In this document: positions 1 through 8,196 of the stretch, piece after piece
Layout of the letters: each line of letters starts with the position of its first letter
How positions within the stretch are numbered: the first letter of the stretch is position 1
Made by a program: the position numbers and the translations under genes
Source: Mycobacterium botniense
GTDB lineage: Bacteria; Actinomycetota; Actinomycetes; Mycobacteriales; Mycobacteriaceae
DNA length: 64,000 nt
NCBI RefSeq assembly: GCF_010723305.1
Contig: NZ_BLKW01000002.1
Span: 1,488,001-1,552,000 of the forward strand
Direction of reading: 5' to 3'
Notes under the pieces: model-generated
The model's database searches: none
Seen by the model: the letters and a program-made list of their open reading frames with translations, nothing else
What the model was told of the DNA's origin: nothing

Positions 1-194
1 GTCGTGCGGATGAATGCGACGAACTCATCGGCACCGATGATCACCGGCCCCCCCGCCTGGGCTGTATCGCTCACAAAGTCATCGGTGAACAGCCGGCGCC
101 ACGCCTCCCAGTCCTTGGTGTCCAGGTAGCGGCAGTAACGGGCTTTCAACTGTTTGATCGCGTCGATCTCCAGCAACGCTGCGGCCTGCTCCAT
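1..194 (-). CDS. SnoaL-like (NTF2 fold) protein, partial
   Basis: The first 64 codons of a leftward gene lie in the window; the rest is cut off by the window edge. The N-terminus (MEQAAALLEIDAIKQLKARY, then a C-R-Y-L-D-T-K-D-W-E-A-W stretch) is the usual opening of SnoaL-like proteins of the NTF2 fold, in which an Arg/Lys-Tyr helix precedes a DxxDW motif. These proteins are small polyketide-cyclase-like or steroid-isomerase-like enzymes or ligand binders. The substrate cannot be inferred. Start is the ATG whose complement is at 192-194. A second SnoaL-like gene lies at 1540-1887. Confidence 0.75.
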   Translation of the reverse strand, partial: MEQAAALLEIDAIKQLKARYCRYLDTKDWEAWRRLFTDDFVSDTAQAGGPVIIGADEFVAFIRT

Positions 195-461
195 GCGGGG
201 CCTTTCCACGCCAGTCATCGCGGACGTCCCAGACGATGCGGCCACGCCGGGACACGCGCACAGCATAGCTGCATCTACCAAGACAAGAACACGTCTCTTC
301 ACACAGAAGAATTCGACTCTTGCCTGTGGCGGTGGTTGGCGTGCGGTGGGTAACGGCTCCCGGCCCGGCTTGTCGCCAACACCGGGAAGCGCCGGGTCCG
401 GGTGGGTGCGCCGGGTTCAGGGCGGGGTGCGCCCGCCGACACCGCGGGATGGCGAACCCGG

Positions 462-1520
462 TCACGGGCGGCTATCCATCACACTCAGCGCGCGCTCGAA
501 CAACCACACCGCCGCTGCGTGCAACTGGTCACCGACCTCTTGCGGCGCCTTGCCCGCACAGGCCCGAGCCAGGGTGCCCTCGATCACGATGCCCAGCTTG
601 AAGCAGGCCAGTACGGTGTACCAGCTGATATGTGACAGGTCACGGGTGGTGTTGCGGGCGTAGCGCTCCAGCAGGTCGTCTGTGCTGGCCAGCCCTTCCA
701 TGCCGGTGAGCGTGTGGCTGAACACGCTCGACCCGTCCGGCTGGCGCCAGGTGGCCAGCAGCCAGCCCAGGTCCAGCAGCGGATCGCCGATGGTCGACAT
801 CTCCCAGTCGACGATGGCGACGACCTCAGGCCCGGTGCGGGAGAACATCACATTGGCGGCGTGATAGTCGCCGTGCATGATGCCCGGTGTCCAGGCCGAA
901 GGCCGGTGCTGGTCGAGCCACCCTGCGACGTCGTCGACGCCGGGCAGATTCGGTCCGGGGTAGTTCTCGAACTCGCGATAGGACTCCAGTTCGGAAAGCC
1001 AGCGCGGCACTTGGCGTTCCAAAAAGCCCTCGGGCTTGCCGAAATCAGCCAACCCGACTGCAACGTGGTCGACGGCGCCGAGCTTGGCCAGCGCATCGGC
1101 CATCGACAGCCCCATCTGGAACCGCACCCCCGGGTCACTGGCGTGCAGCGGCGGCAATTCTTGGCCGGCGTTAAACCCGTCGACCGGTTCCATCAGGTAA
1201 AAGACAGCATCTCCGAGCACACCCGGGTCGTCGCAGACCGCGATCAGGTGCGGATGCGGCACGTCGGTGCCGGCCAGCGCGGCCAACACCTTGGTCTCGC
1301 GCAGGATGACCATGTTGCTGCGTGGGCGCAGGTGCTGCGGGCCGCGTCGAAGCACATACTCGCGGCCGGAGCGGCTGAACCTCAGCATGATGTTCTGGGT
1401 GCCGCCGCCGATGCCGGTGACGTTCTCCAGCGGTCCCTCGCCCAAGCCCTGCGCCGACATCCAGTGGGCTACCGCTTCCAGGTTCACCTGCCAGAACCTA
1501 CCCTGCGCCGGCCGTGCCAC
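462..1520 (-). CDS. APH-family kinase-like phosphotransferase (FadE36-type)
   Basis: 352-residue protein of the aminoglycoside phosphotransferase/choline kinase fold. Visible motifs are the Brenner loop HGDYHAAN (residues 216-223, catalytic Asp218 and Asn223) and the metal-binding IVDWE (Asp238) followed by GDPLLDLGW. Length matches M. tuberculosis Rv3761c, named FadE36 although it is not a dehydrogenase. The nearest characterised relatives are the kinase domains of human ACAD10/ACAD11 and bacterial LvaA, which phosphorylate hydroxyacyl-CoAs, so a hydroxyacyl-CoA kinase is more likely than an antibiotic kinase (inference). The SnoaL-like gene at 1540-1887 lies 19 bases upstream on the same strand, so the two are probably cotranscribed. 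A second paralogue is at 10953-12026. Confidence 0.85.
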   Translation of the reverse strand: MARPAQGRFWQVNLEAVAHWMSAQGLGEGPLENVTGIGGGTQNIMLRFSRSGREYVLRRGPQHLRPRSNMVILRETKVLAALAGTDVPHPHLIAVCDDPGVLGDAVFYLMEPVDGFNAGQELPPLHASDPGVRFQMGLSMADALAKLGAVDHVAVGLADFGKPEGFLERQVPRWLSELESYREFENYPGPNLPGVDDVAGWLDQHRPSAWTPGIMHGDYHAANVMFSRTGPEVVAIVDWEMSTIGDPLLDLGWLLATWRQPDGSSVFSHTLTGMEGLASTDDLLERYARNTTRDLSHISWYTVLACFKLGIVIEGTLARACAGKAPQEVGDQLHAAAVWLFERALSVMDSRP

Positions 1521-1539
1521 CGATGAGGTGGTAGCGCCC

Positions 1540-1887
1540 TCAGGTTTTGCTGCGCACCGAGTATCGGACAGTTTGGGCCCGAATCATGCCGCCCTGAAAT
1601 ACAAAGGTATCGACGCCCTCGGCGAGGCGGTTGCCCGCCGACTCGGCGGTCCACTCGAGGAACAGCACATCGTCCTCGTAGATCTGAGTTTTCAGGTGCC
1701 ACGTTGCGTCCGGCAGGTCATCGAAGAGCTGAACGAACGCTGCACGCACACCATCCCTGCCCCGCACTACGCCGCGCGGAGTGATCAAAACCGCGTTGTC
1801 GGCATAGTCGGCCACGAGCTGTTCGAGGTCACCCGCGGCGAGGGCCTGAGCGTGGTGGGTGAAAGTCTCCTGCGGTGTCCGTGTCAT
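1540..1887 (-). CDS. SnoaL-like (nuclear transport factor 2 family) protein
   Basis: 115-residue single-domain protein. It opens with a helix (TFTHHAQALAAGDLEQLVADY) and continues ADNAVLITPRGVVRGRDGVR, the standard SnoaL/NTF2 pattern in which a loop 'YADDAVL..P.G...G...I' follows helix 2. Such proteins form a cone-shaped pocket; some are isomerases or hydrolases and many are uncharacterised. It is the first gene of a probable leftward pair with the APH-family gene at 462-1520. The start codon is the ATG complement at 1885-1887. No regulatory motif is obvious in the 135 bases shared with the divergent methyltransferase at 2023. Confidence 0.8.
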   Translation of the reverse strand: MTRTPQETFTHHAQALAAGDLEQLVADYADNAVLITPRGVVRGRDGVRAAFVQLFDDLPDATWHLKTQIYEDDVLFLEWTAESAGNRLAEGVDTFVFQGGMIRAQTVRYSVRSKT

Positions 1888-2022
1888 CGCACTCCCGTTG
1901 CATCTCGAAGAAAAGCGTAGGGCAACACCTTAGTTGATCGGCGGAATCGGCAGGCCAGCGGCGGTTCACAGGCGGCAGGAGTACTGTGCGGAACTGGTTT
2001 TTCGGCGAGGGGAGGACAGATC

Positions 2023-2961
2023 ATGCCGCGTACCGACAACGATTCTTGGGACATCACCGAGAGTGTGGGAGCCACCGCGCTGGGCGTCGCCGCTGCTCGC
2101 GCGGCGGAGACTGAAAGCGAAAACCCGATTATCAATGATCCGTTCGCGCGGGTGTTTGTGGATGCCGCGGGGCCCGGGATGTGGACCGTTATGGCGAATC
2201 CCGCGCTGGCGGCTCAACTCGCCGACAGTGAGCCGGACGCACGGGCGCGGATGCAGGTGATGGTCGATTTTATGGCGGTGCGTACGGTGTTTTTCGACGA
2301 GTTTTTTCTCAACGCCGCGGACGCCGGCGTCCGGCAGGTGGTGATTCTGGCGGCCGGGTTGGATTCGCGCGCATGGCGGCTGCCATGGCCCGCCGGGACC
2401 ACGGTGTATGAGCTTGACCAGCCTAAAGTGCTGGAATTCAAGTCCACAACCATGCAGCAGCGCGGCGCGCGCCCGGCAGCTAGCCTGGTGAGCATTCCGG
2501 TTGACCTGCGCCAGGACTGGCCAAAGGCGTTGCAGCAAAAAGGGTTTGATCCGACGAAACCAACAGCCTGGTCCGCTGAGGGACTGCTCCGCTATTTACC
2601 GGCGTCCGCCCAAGACGTGTTGTTTGAGCGAATTCACGCGTTGAGTGCTCAGGGGAGTTGGGTTGCGGCCAATGCGCCGGGAAAGGACTTTTTGAACCCC
2701 GAACGTGTGGCGCGCCAACGGGAACAGATGAATCGCCTTCGCACGGCGGCCGCCAGGATGCTCAAAACCGAGGTGCCCAACCTCGAAGAGCTGTGGTATC
2801 CGGAGGAACGCACCGATGTTGCTGACTGGCTGACCGACCACGGCTGGGATGCGTCGGTGACGACCCTGGAGGAGATGCTGGCTCGCTACCGTCGCGGCGT
2901 TAGTGACGAAAATTTAATACCACCAACAGTTTTAGTTTCTGCTCACCGGTCATCAGGCTAA
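2023..2961 (+). CDS. putative SAM-dependent methyltransferase (LCM-like, TIGR00027 type)
   Basis: 312-residue member of the large mycobacterial family of class I methyltransferases related to leucine carboxyl methyltransferases (M. tuberculosis has many, including Rv3767c). The typical order is visible: the N-terminal [15 protein letters not shown], the [13 protein letters not shown] motif, RTVFFDEFF, the SAM-binding [18 protein letters not shown] loop, [13 protein letters not shown] (acidic residue for SAM ribose), and [12 protein letters not shown]. The substrate of the family is unknown in most cases. It starts with ATG preceded by GGGGAGGACAGATC, a good ribosome site. It is followed 103 bases later by a clear tandem paralogue. 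Confidence 0.9.
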   Translation: MPRTDNDSWDITESVGATALGVAAARAAETESENPIINDPFARVFVDAAGPGMWTVMANPALAAQLADSEPDARARMQVMVDFMAVRTVFFDEFFLNAADAGVRQVVILAAGLDSRAWRLPWPAGTTVYELDQPKVLEFKSTTMQQRGARPAASLVSIPVDLRQDWPKALQQKGFDPTKPTAWSAEGLLRYLPASAQDVLFERIHALSAQGSWVAANAPGKDFLNPERVARQREQMNRLRTAAARMLKTEVPNLEELWYPEERTDVADWLTDHGWDASVTTLEEMLARYRRGVSDENLIPPTVLVSAHRSSG

Positions 2962-3064
2962 CCGGGCAGCACGGACTTGTGCGCTTATCTCGCCGGCCGA
3001 AAGAATTTCCATATCGTTGTGACGTCTCGGGCAGACGGGTTGCACACCGGGAGAGGGATGAAAG

Positions 3065-3985
3065 ATGCCGAGCACCGATGACGCGGCCCGCGATATCACC
3101 GAGGGTGTAGGCGCGACCGCGCTGGGTATTGCCGCCGCTCGTGCCGCAGAGACCGTCAGCGATAACCCCATCATTCACGATCCGTTCGCGCAGGTATTTG
3201 TCGATGCTGCGGGCATGGGGATGTGGACGGTGACCGCAAATCCCGTGCTGTCGGCGGCATTCATCGCCCGCGAGCCGGGTCTGCGGGCCATGGTGCGGGC
3301 TCTGATCGACTTCACGGCAGTTCGCACAGCGTTTTTCGATGAGTTCTTCTCAGGCGCCGCGCAGAGCGGGATTCGGCAGATAGTGATTTTGGGAGCGGGT
3401 TTGGACGCACGCGCGTGGCGGCTCCCATGGCCCGACGGGACCACCGTCTATGAGTTGGATCAGCCGACGGTGTTGGAATTCAAGTCGGCCACGTTGCAGC
3501 AGCAGGGAATACTCCCGGCGTCACACCAGGTCAACGTGCCGACAGATCTGCGGGCAGATTGGCCAACAGCGCTGCAGGAAGCGGGATTTGATGTATCGGA
3601 GCCAACTGCCTGGTCAGCTGAGGGATTACTTCATTACTTGCCGGCGGAGGCCCACGATCGGTTGTTTCAGCGGGTACATGCGCTCAGCTCCGGGAACAGT
3701 TGGTTCGCCGTGAACGCCCCGAGTAAGCGGCGGGGGACTGTGGCCCCCGGGTCCCCGCAAACCGAGCCAGCAGACCTCGAACACCTATGGTATGCCGGTG
3801 ACGTCACCGATTGGCTGCATCAAAACGGGTGGGCCACGTCGGCAGTGACCCTCGGGGACCTCCTGGCTCGTTATGGCCGTGTCATCCCCGATGGGGACGT
3901 CATGCCAACCGTTTTCATCTCCGCGCGGCGCCTGACCGCGGTGGACCGGTCCTGGGTGGGGCAGGCGCAGCGGCCGATCCGCTGA
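3065..3985 (+). CDS. putative SAM-dependent methyltransferase (LCM-like), tandem paralogue
   Basis: 306-residue paralogue of the gene at 2023-2961, with the same landmarks: [67 protein letters not shown] and [12 protein letters not shown]. Their first codons are also alike (MPRTDN versus MPSTDD). The main difference is a shorter, changed segment after the 'VNAP' strand near residue 220, where the first copy has a long basic helix. This looks like local duplication followed by divergence. The ATG at 3065 follows GGGAGAGGGATGAAAG. The function of neither copy can be assigned beyond methyl transfer. Confidence 0.9.
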   Translation: MPSTDDAARDITEGVGATALGIAAARAAETVSDNPIIHDPFAQVFVDAAGMGMWTVTANPVLSAAFIAREPGLRAMVRALIDFTAVRTAFFDEFFSGAAQSGIRQIVILGAGLDARAWRLPWPDGTTVYELDQPTVLEFKSATLQQQGILPASHQVNVPTDLRADWPTALQEAGFDVSEPTAWSAEGLLHYLPAEAHDRLFQRVHALSSGNSWFAVNAPSKRRGTVAPGSPQTEPADLEHLWYAGDVTDWLHQNGWATSAVTLGDLLARYGRVIPDGDVMPTVFISARRLTAVDRSWVGQAQRPIR

Positions 3986-4011
3986 CCAAAGATCGGTAAC
4001 GCGATGTGATC

Positions 4012-4222
4012 ATGCTGTGGGTGGAGCCTGAGAGTGGCAAACTAGCACTCGTTCGGCATCCAATGTCGCGGTTTTTCACCACGGGGGCATCCCGTGGTAT
4101 TGGTGCGGGCCGGCCGATTGGGGGAGATTAGCAGGACCGCACTGGTCGAGCTGATCCAAGACGTGTGGCTGGCCCGCGCTTCGAAAAAGAAAGCCGTGGC
4201 ATGGCTTGCTTCACATCAGTAG
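4012..4222 (+). pseudogene. C-terminal remnant of MmcQ/YjbR-family protein, frameshifted
   Basis: Two pieces in different frames together resemble the C-terminal half of MmcQ/YjbR DNA-binding-like proteins. The first begins at 4012 (MLWVEPESGKLALVRHPM, then SRFFTT) and runs into a stop near 4128. The second reads RLGEISRTALVELIQDVWLA and RASKKKAVAWLASH, ending at TAG 4220-4222. In the family, 'FFTTPHY.G...VLVRL..IS...L.EL..DAW..RAPK' is contiguous. The N-terminal half is missing. I read it as a decayed gene fragment; the match was made by eye. Confidence 0.5.
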
Positions 4223-4312
4223 TATTTGGAGGGTCGGCGCTCAGATGGTGAGAAATTCGCCGACCGGGTATTGCAGTTTGCCCCGGGAATTGTCGGCACG
4301 ATGGAGGTCACC

Positions 4313-4573
4313 ATGCGGTACCGGGCGCGGGGCAGCGGAATCGTCGGTGTGATTGTTCTGGTGTGGCTACTCATTGGTGTGCTGGCAACGTGGCAGCGCG
4401 ACTACTTCCAGGGCGGTAATGTCAGCTGCGCGACAGCGGGGAGCATTGCACTGACGGTGATCGCAGGCCCGTTAAATTACGCGGGAGTAAATCCCAAGGT
4501 GAGTTGTCATTTGCCCCAACCAAGTTCGATGGGGGCGGGCATGGAACATCAGATTGAAATGGAGCCTTTATGA
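4313..4573 (+). CDS. small single-pass membrane protein, unknown function
   Basis: 86-residue protein. The ATG at 4313 is preferred over upstream in-frame codons because GGAGGT sits at 4303-4308, just before it. Residues 9-27 (GIVGVIVLVWLLIGVLATW) form one transmembrane helix, followed by QRDYFQGGNVSCATAG and a hydrophobic segment ending NYAGVNPKVSC; the two cysteines lie on the same side. Its stop codon overlaps the start of the next gene (ATGA, 4570-4573), so the two are translationally coupled. I recognise this only as a conserved mycobacterial pair with DUF6131. No function is known. Confidence 0.75.
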   Translation: MRYRARGSGIVGVIVLVWLLIGVLATWQRDYFQGGNVSCATAGSIALTVIAGPLNYAGVNPKVSCHLPQPSSMGAGMEHQIEMEPL

Positions 4574-4725
4574 TCGCCCTCGGAGTGATTTTGCTGATTC
4601 TCGGGTATGTGTTCGGCATCCATGTGCTGTGGGTACTGGGTGTGATCCTGCTGGTGGTCGGTGCGGTGTTTTGGCTTTTGGGTATGGCCGGTCGCCCGGT
4701 CGCCGGCAGACGCTATTGGTTCTGA
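4570..4725 (+). CDS. DUF6131 small membrane protein
   Basis: 51-residue protein that is almost entirely two hydrophobic helices: MIALGVILLILGYVFGIHVL, then WVLGVILLVVGAVFWLLG, ending in a short basic tail with RRYWF. This layout (glycine-spaced double hairpin and the G-R-x-x-G-R-R-x-W/Y tail) matches the actinobacterial DUF6131 family. It starts inside the stop codon of the preceding gene (ATGA). Role unknown; such proteins often sit beside stress or two-component genes, and tcrX follows 148 bases downstream. Confidence 0.8.
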   Translation: MIALGVILLILGYVFGIHVLWVLGVILLVVGAVFWLLGMAGRPVAGRRYWF

Positions 4726-4768
4726 TCAGCCTTGCCGCACACCAACCCGATTCGACGCGGGCAATGCC

Positions 4769-4822
4769 CCCTATTTTCACAGGGCGCGCATAGAATCGGC
4801 ACAGCGTAGCCCTATTCACAGG
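4769..4822 (+). promoter_or_regulatory. direct repeat upstream of tcrX, possible regulator site
   Basis: Two near-identical boxes, CCCTATTTTCACAGG at 4769-4783 and CCCTATTCACAGG at 4810-4822, lie in the same orientation 41 bases apart, about four helical turns, and 52 bases before the tcrX start. OmpR-family regulators bind direct repeats, so autoregulation by TcrX is plausible. Seen in the sequence; the assignment is inference. Confidence 0.35.
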
Positions 4823-4873
4823 CGGATACTGAAAGCCGTGGCCCAGTCACCCAGCGCAGTTGACCGTGTCGTC

Positions 4874-5578
4874 ATGTCCCGCGCGGACGGCAATCCGATC
4901 AGTGTGCTGGTTGTCGACGACGAGGCGGTCCTTGCCGAGATGGTGTCGATGGCGCTGCGCTACGAAGGCTGGACCATCGCTACCGCCGGCGACGGGGCGT
5001 CGGCGATTGCGGCCGCCCGGGCGCAGCGCCCCGATGTGGTGGTTCTCGACGTGATGCTGCCCGATATGAGCGGTCTGGATGTGCTGCGCAAACTGCGTGA
5101 CGATAGTCCCGCGCTGCCGGTACTGTTGCTGACTGCCAAGGACGCGGTGGAGGACCGCATCGCGGGGCTGACAGCCGGTGGCGACGACTACGTCACCAAG
5201 CCGTTCAGTATCGAAGAGGTGGTGCTGCGGCTACGGGCATTGCTGCGGCGCACCGGAGTGGCCACCCGCGACAGCGGCGCCCAGCTGGTCGTTGGGGACC
5301 TGGTGCTCGACGAGGACAGCCACGAGGTCACTCGGGCCGGGGAGCCGATCGCGTTGACGTCCACCGAATTCGAACTGCTGCGGTTCATGATGCGCAACGC
5401 CAAGCGGGTGCTGAGCAAGGCGCAGATCCTCGACCGCGTCTGGAATTATGACTTCGGCGGCCGGTCCAACATTGTTGAGCTGTATATCTCTTACCTGCGC
5501 AAAAAGATCGACAGTGGCCGGGAACCGATGATCCACACCCTGCGCGGCGCCGGTTATGTCCTCAAGCCGGCCCGCTAG
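4874..5578 (+). CDS. tcrX: two-component response regulator TcrX
   Basis: 234-residue OmpR/PhoB-family regulator, the same length as M. tuberculosis TcrX (Rv3765c). The receiver domain (about 10-125) has the acidic pair Asp15/Asp16, phospho-acceptor Asp59 in VVLDVMLPD and Lys109 in the YVTKPF loop. The winged-helix DNA-binding domain (about 140-234) carries TSTEFELLRFMMRN, VLSKAQILDRVW and the recognition-helix region NIVELYISYLRKKI. In M. tuberculosis tcrXY is induced by low iron and phosphorus flows from TcrY. A GTG at 4838 in the same frame would add 12 residues; the later ATG was chosen on length. The stop overlaps tcrY by 23 bases. Confidence 0.93.
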   Translation: MSRADGNPISVLVVDDEAVLAEMVSMALRYEGWTIATAGDGASAIAAARAQRPDVVVLDVMLPDMSGLDVLRKLRDDSPALPVLLLTAKDAVEDRIAGLTAGGDDYVTKPFSIEEVVLRLRALLRRTGVATRDSGAQLVVGDLVLDEDSHEVTRAGEPIALTSTEFELLRFMMRNAKRVLSKAQILDRVWNYDFGGRSNIVELYISYLRKKIDSGREPMIHTLRGAGYVLKPAR

Positions 5579-7070
5579 GACCAGGCGTCTTTGGTCGCTT
5601 CGGCTGCGGTTGCTGGCGGGTCAGGTCGTCGTGCTCGCCGTCGTGTGTATCGGGATCAGTGTGGTGACCGAATTGGCGTTGTACCACCACCTGGTTGCTC
5701 AGCTCGACGGGCAACTACGGGGTGCCTCCCACCGGTCTGCGCTGATCTACGGTGAACCACCGCATCCGCCGCGGCGACAAGCGGCGCACCCTTACCTGCG
5801 GCCGGGGCCGGGCCCGCGGTTTCTGGACGCACCCGGTCAGCCCGCCGGGATGGTGGCGGCGGTGGTCAGCAACGGCGCCACGGTCGATGCCGGCTATCTG
5901 ACCGCCAGCGGCTCGCGGGCCGCCTTGACCGGCACCGCCAAGGTCCAGCTGGCGGGGATCGCTGCTGACCGCACGCCCGTGACCCGCGATCTCGACGGCC
6001 TGGGGAGGTATCGCTTGGTCGCGGCCTCCACCCGGCGCCCCGGCGACGTCATTGTCACGGGCCTGTCGATGGCCAACGTCGACGCCACCATGATCCGGAT
6101 GCTGCTGATTTTCGCGACGGTCACGGTGATTGCCCTGCTTGCCGCAACGACTGCCGGCATGGTGATCATCCGTCATGCCCTGGCCCCGCTGCGCCGCGTC
6201 GCGCAAACCGCGGGGCAAGTGGTTGACCTGCCGCTGGATCGTGGCGAGGTGGCATTGCCGGTGCGGGTGCCCGAACCCGACACCAACCCCTACACCGAGG
6301 TCGGTCAGCTCGGCTCGGCGCTGAACCGCATGCTCGACCACATTGCTGCCGCGTTGTCGACACGGCAAGCCAGCGAGACCCGGGTGCGCCAATTCGTCGC
6401 CGACGCCAGCCACGAACTCCGCACGCCGCTGGCCGCGATCCGTGGCTATACCGAACTGGCGCAGCGGATGCGCGGTGACATGCACGCAGTCGCGCACGCG
6501 ATGAGCCGCGTGCAGTCCGAAACTGAGCGCATGACTCGCCTCGTGGAAGACCTGCTGCTGCTGGCCCGCCTGGACTCCGGCCGGCCGCTGCAACGCGAAC
6601 CGGTGGATTTGTCCCGGTTAGCTGTCGATGCGGTCAATGACGCCCACGTGGCCGGTCCAGACCACCAATGGCAGCTCGACCTGCCGGATGAGCCGGTGGT
6701 CGTCGTCGGCGACGCGGCTCGGCTGCACCAGGTACTCACCAATCTGCTTGCCAACGCCCGAATCCATACCGGGCCGGGAACGGTGGTGACGACGCGGCTC
6801 ACTACCGAACCGGCGCATATCGTGTTGAAGGTTATCGACAACGGTCCCGGTATCCCACCCGAATTGCAGTCGGAAGTGTTCGAACGCTTCGCCCGCGGCG
6901 ACACGTCGCGGTCCCGTAAGGGCGGCAGCACCGGGCTCGGTCTGGCGATCGTGTCTGCGGTGATCAAGGCGCACGACGGCACGATCGCGGTCCAGAGCGC
7001 ACCGGGTCATACCGAGTTCACCGCGCGATTGCCGCGCACCGATCACACTTGGGGACCGCCTGCCCAGTAA
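5556..7070 (+). CDS. tcrY: two-component sensor histidine kinase TcrY
   Basis: 504-residue membrane sensor kinase. TM1 spans about residues 18-40 and TM2 about 180-204, enclosing a 140-residue extracytoplasmic domain that is proline-rich near its start. A HAMP linker (205-270) follows, then the H-box VADASHELRTPLAAIRGYTE with His286, the N-box (HQVLTNLLANARIH), the G1 box DNGPGIPPE and the G2 box GSTGLGLAIV. It overlaps tcrX, so the two are cotranscribed. At 504 residues it is somewhat longer than M. tuberculosis TcrY (about 475), mostly from the N-terminus; a later start is possible. The extracytoplasmic signal is not known. Confidence 0.93.
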   Translation: MSSSRPARTRRLWSLRLRLLAGQVVVLAVVCIGISVVTELALYHHLVAQLDGQLRGASHRSALIYGEPPHPPRRQAAHPYLRPGPGPRFLDAPGQPAGMVAAVVSNGATVDAGYLTASGSRAALTGTAKVQLAGIAADRTPVTRDLDGLGRYRLVAASTRRPGDVIVTGLSMANVDATMIRMLLIFATVTVIALLAATTAGMVIIRHALAPLRRVAQTAGQVVDLPLDRGEVALPVRVPEPDTNPYTEVGQLGSALNRMLDHIAAALSTRQASETRVRQFVADASHELRTPLAAIRGYTELAQRMRGDMHAVAHAMSRVQSETERMTRLVEDLLLLARLDSGRPLQREPVDLSRLAVDAVNDAHVAGPDHQWQLDLPDEPVVVVGDAARLHQVLTNLLANARIHTGPGTVVTTRLTTEPAHIVLKVIDNGPGIPPELQSEVFERFARGDTSRSRKGGSTGLGLAIVSAVIKAHDGTIAVQSAPGHTEFTARLPRTDHTWGPPAQ

Positions 7071-7158
7071 TGGCACTGCGGTGGCCATGCCGGTTCGCCC
7101 GGACATTCGGATACCGTGTGCCACGACGCCGATTCGGAATCGTCGACATCAAGACTCG

Positions 7159-7192
7159 ACACCGGACCGGCGCAGCGGCGTCCGGTCGGTGT
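7159..7192. terminator. hairpin between convergent tcrY and quinone oxidoreductase
   Basis: ACACCGGACCGG at 7159-7170 can pair with CCGGTCGGTGT at 7182-7192 with one bulged base, closing an 11-base loop, and is followed on the plus strand by TTTAT. It lies in the gap between two converging genes, where a bidirectional terminator is expected. Confidence 0.5.
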
Positions 7193-7224
7193 TTATCTGC
7201 ATCGTGGTGACCGGTGCGCGGTCG

Positions 7225-8196
7225 TCAAGCCACGTCGATGATCACCTTACCGATCGCGCGCCGCTCGGCCACATGACGCAGGGCCGCCGCAGCCTCCGCC
7301 AACGGGAAACGTGCACCGATATGGGGCCGGATCTTGCCCTCAGCGAACATCTGCGACAACTCGGCGGTGTCACGTGCCGCGTCGGCGGGGTAATCGCCGG
7401 CGAAAGTCCGGATCTCCATGCCGCGAATTGTGATCCCTTTGAGCAGGACGAGGTTCAGCGGGATAGCGGGGATCGTTCCGGCCGCGTAACCGAGCGTCAC
7501 GAAGGTCCCGCCCCGACCCAAAGCCCGCAGCGCCGGTTCCGAATAGCGTCCGCCGACCGGATCGACGATCACCCGCGCGTTGCCGTCGGTGAGCTCACGG
7601 ATGCGCAATTTGAGATCCTCGCGGTCGTAGTCGATCGTGGCTTCCGCGCCCCGCCGGCGGCACACCTCGAGCTTCTCGGGACTCGATGCCGCGGCCAGCA
7701 CCCGGGTGTTCAACGCGACCGCCAGGTCGACCGCAGCCAGGCCCACGCCGCCCCCGGCGCCCAGGATGACCACCCAATCCCGTTCTTTCACTTGGGCTAT
7801 CGAACGCAGTGCGTGGTAGGCGGTGCGATAGGTGACACCAAACGCTGCGGCCTCGGCGAAGTCAATGCCGTCGGGTATCGGCGCCGCCGACGCCGAATGC
7901 AGCACTGCCATCTCAGCAAAGGCACCGGTCATCACCGATCCGAAGACCCGCGCACCGGGCCCGAAGGCGGTGCCCTCGCCCGTTGCCACCACCTCGCCGG
8001 CGAACTCGCTGCCCGGTGTGAAGGGCGTCGGTATCCGGACCTGGTATTTGCCGGCGATCAGCAGCACGTCGGGAAAATTCACCGCCGCCGAGTGCACCCG
8101 CACCAGCAGCTCACCGGGCGCCGGGACCGGGGCGGAGATCTCGTCGACTACCAGGTCCTCCGGCGGACCATATGATCGGCATATAACCGCGCGCAT
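7225..8196 (-). CDS. NADPH:quinone oxidoreductase family (MDR, zinc-free)
   Basis: 323-residue medium-chain reductase. The N-terminal GroES-like domain (1-120) lacks the structural and catalytic zinc cysteines. The Rossmann motif is GAGGGVGLAAVDLA (about 145-158), and an acidic/tyrosine pattern (ATIDYDREDL) follows, as in NADPH-using quinone oxidoreductases and enoyl reductases. It is the last gene of a leftward operon; its start overlaps the TetR stop by one base (TAATG). In the context of an acyl-CoA dehydrogenase and SDR, it may reduce an enoyl or quinone-like intermediate (inference). The last residues (GKVIIDVA) are typical of the family, so the gene is complete. Confidence 0.88.
   Translation of the reverse strand: MRAVICRSYGPPEDLVVDEISAPVPAPGELLVRVHSAAVNFPDVLLIAGKYQVRIPTPFTPGSEFAGEVVATGEGTAFGPGARVFGSVMTGAFAEMAVLHSASAAPIPDGIDFAEAAAFGVTYRTAYHALRSIAQVKERDWVVILGAGGGVGLAAVDLAVALNTRVLAAASSPEKLEVCRRRGAEATIDYDREDLKLRIRELTDGNARVIVDPVGGRYSEPALRALGRGGTFVTLGYAAGTIPAIPLNLVLLKGITIRGMEIRTFAGDYPADAARDTAELSQMFAEGKIRPHIGARFPLAEAAAALRHVAERRAIGKVIIDVA

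Noticed and set aside
5715..6593. 292-codon minus-strand frame inside tcrY
   Set aside because: Antisense shadow of a complete histidine kinase gene.
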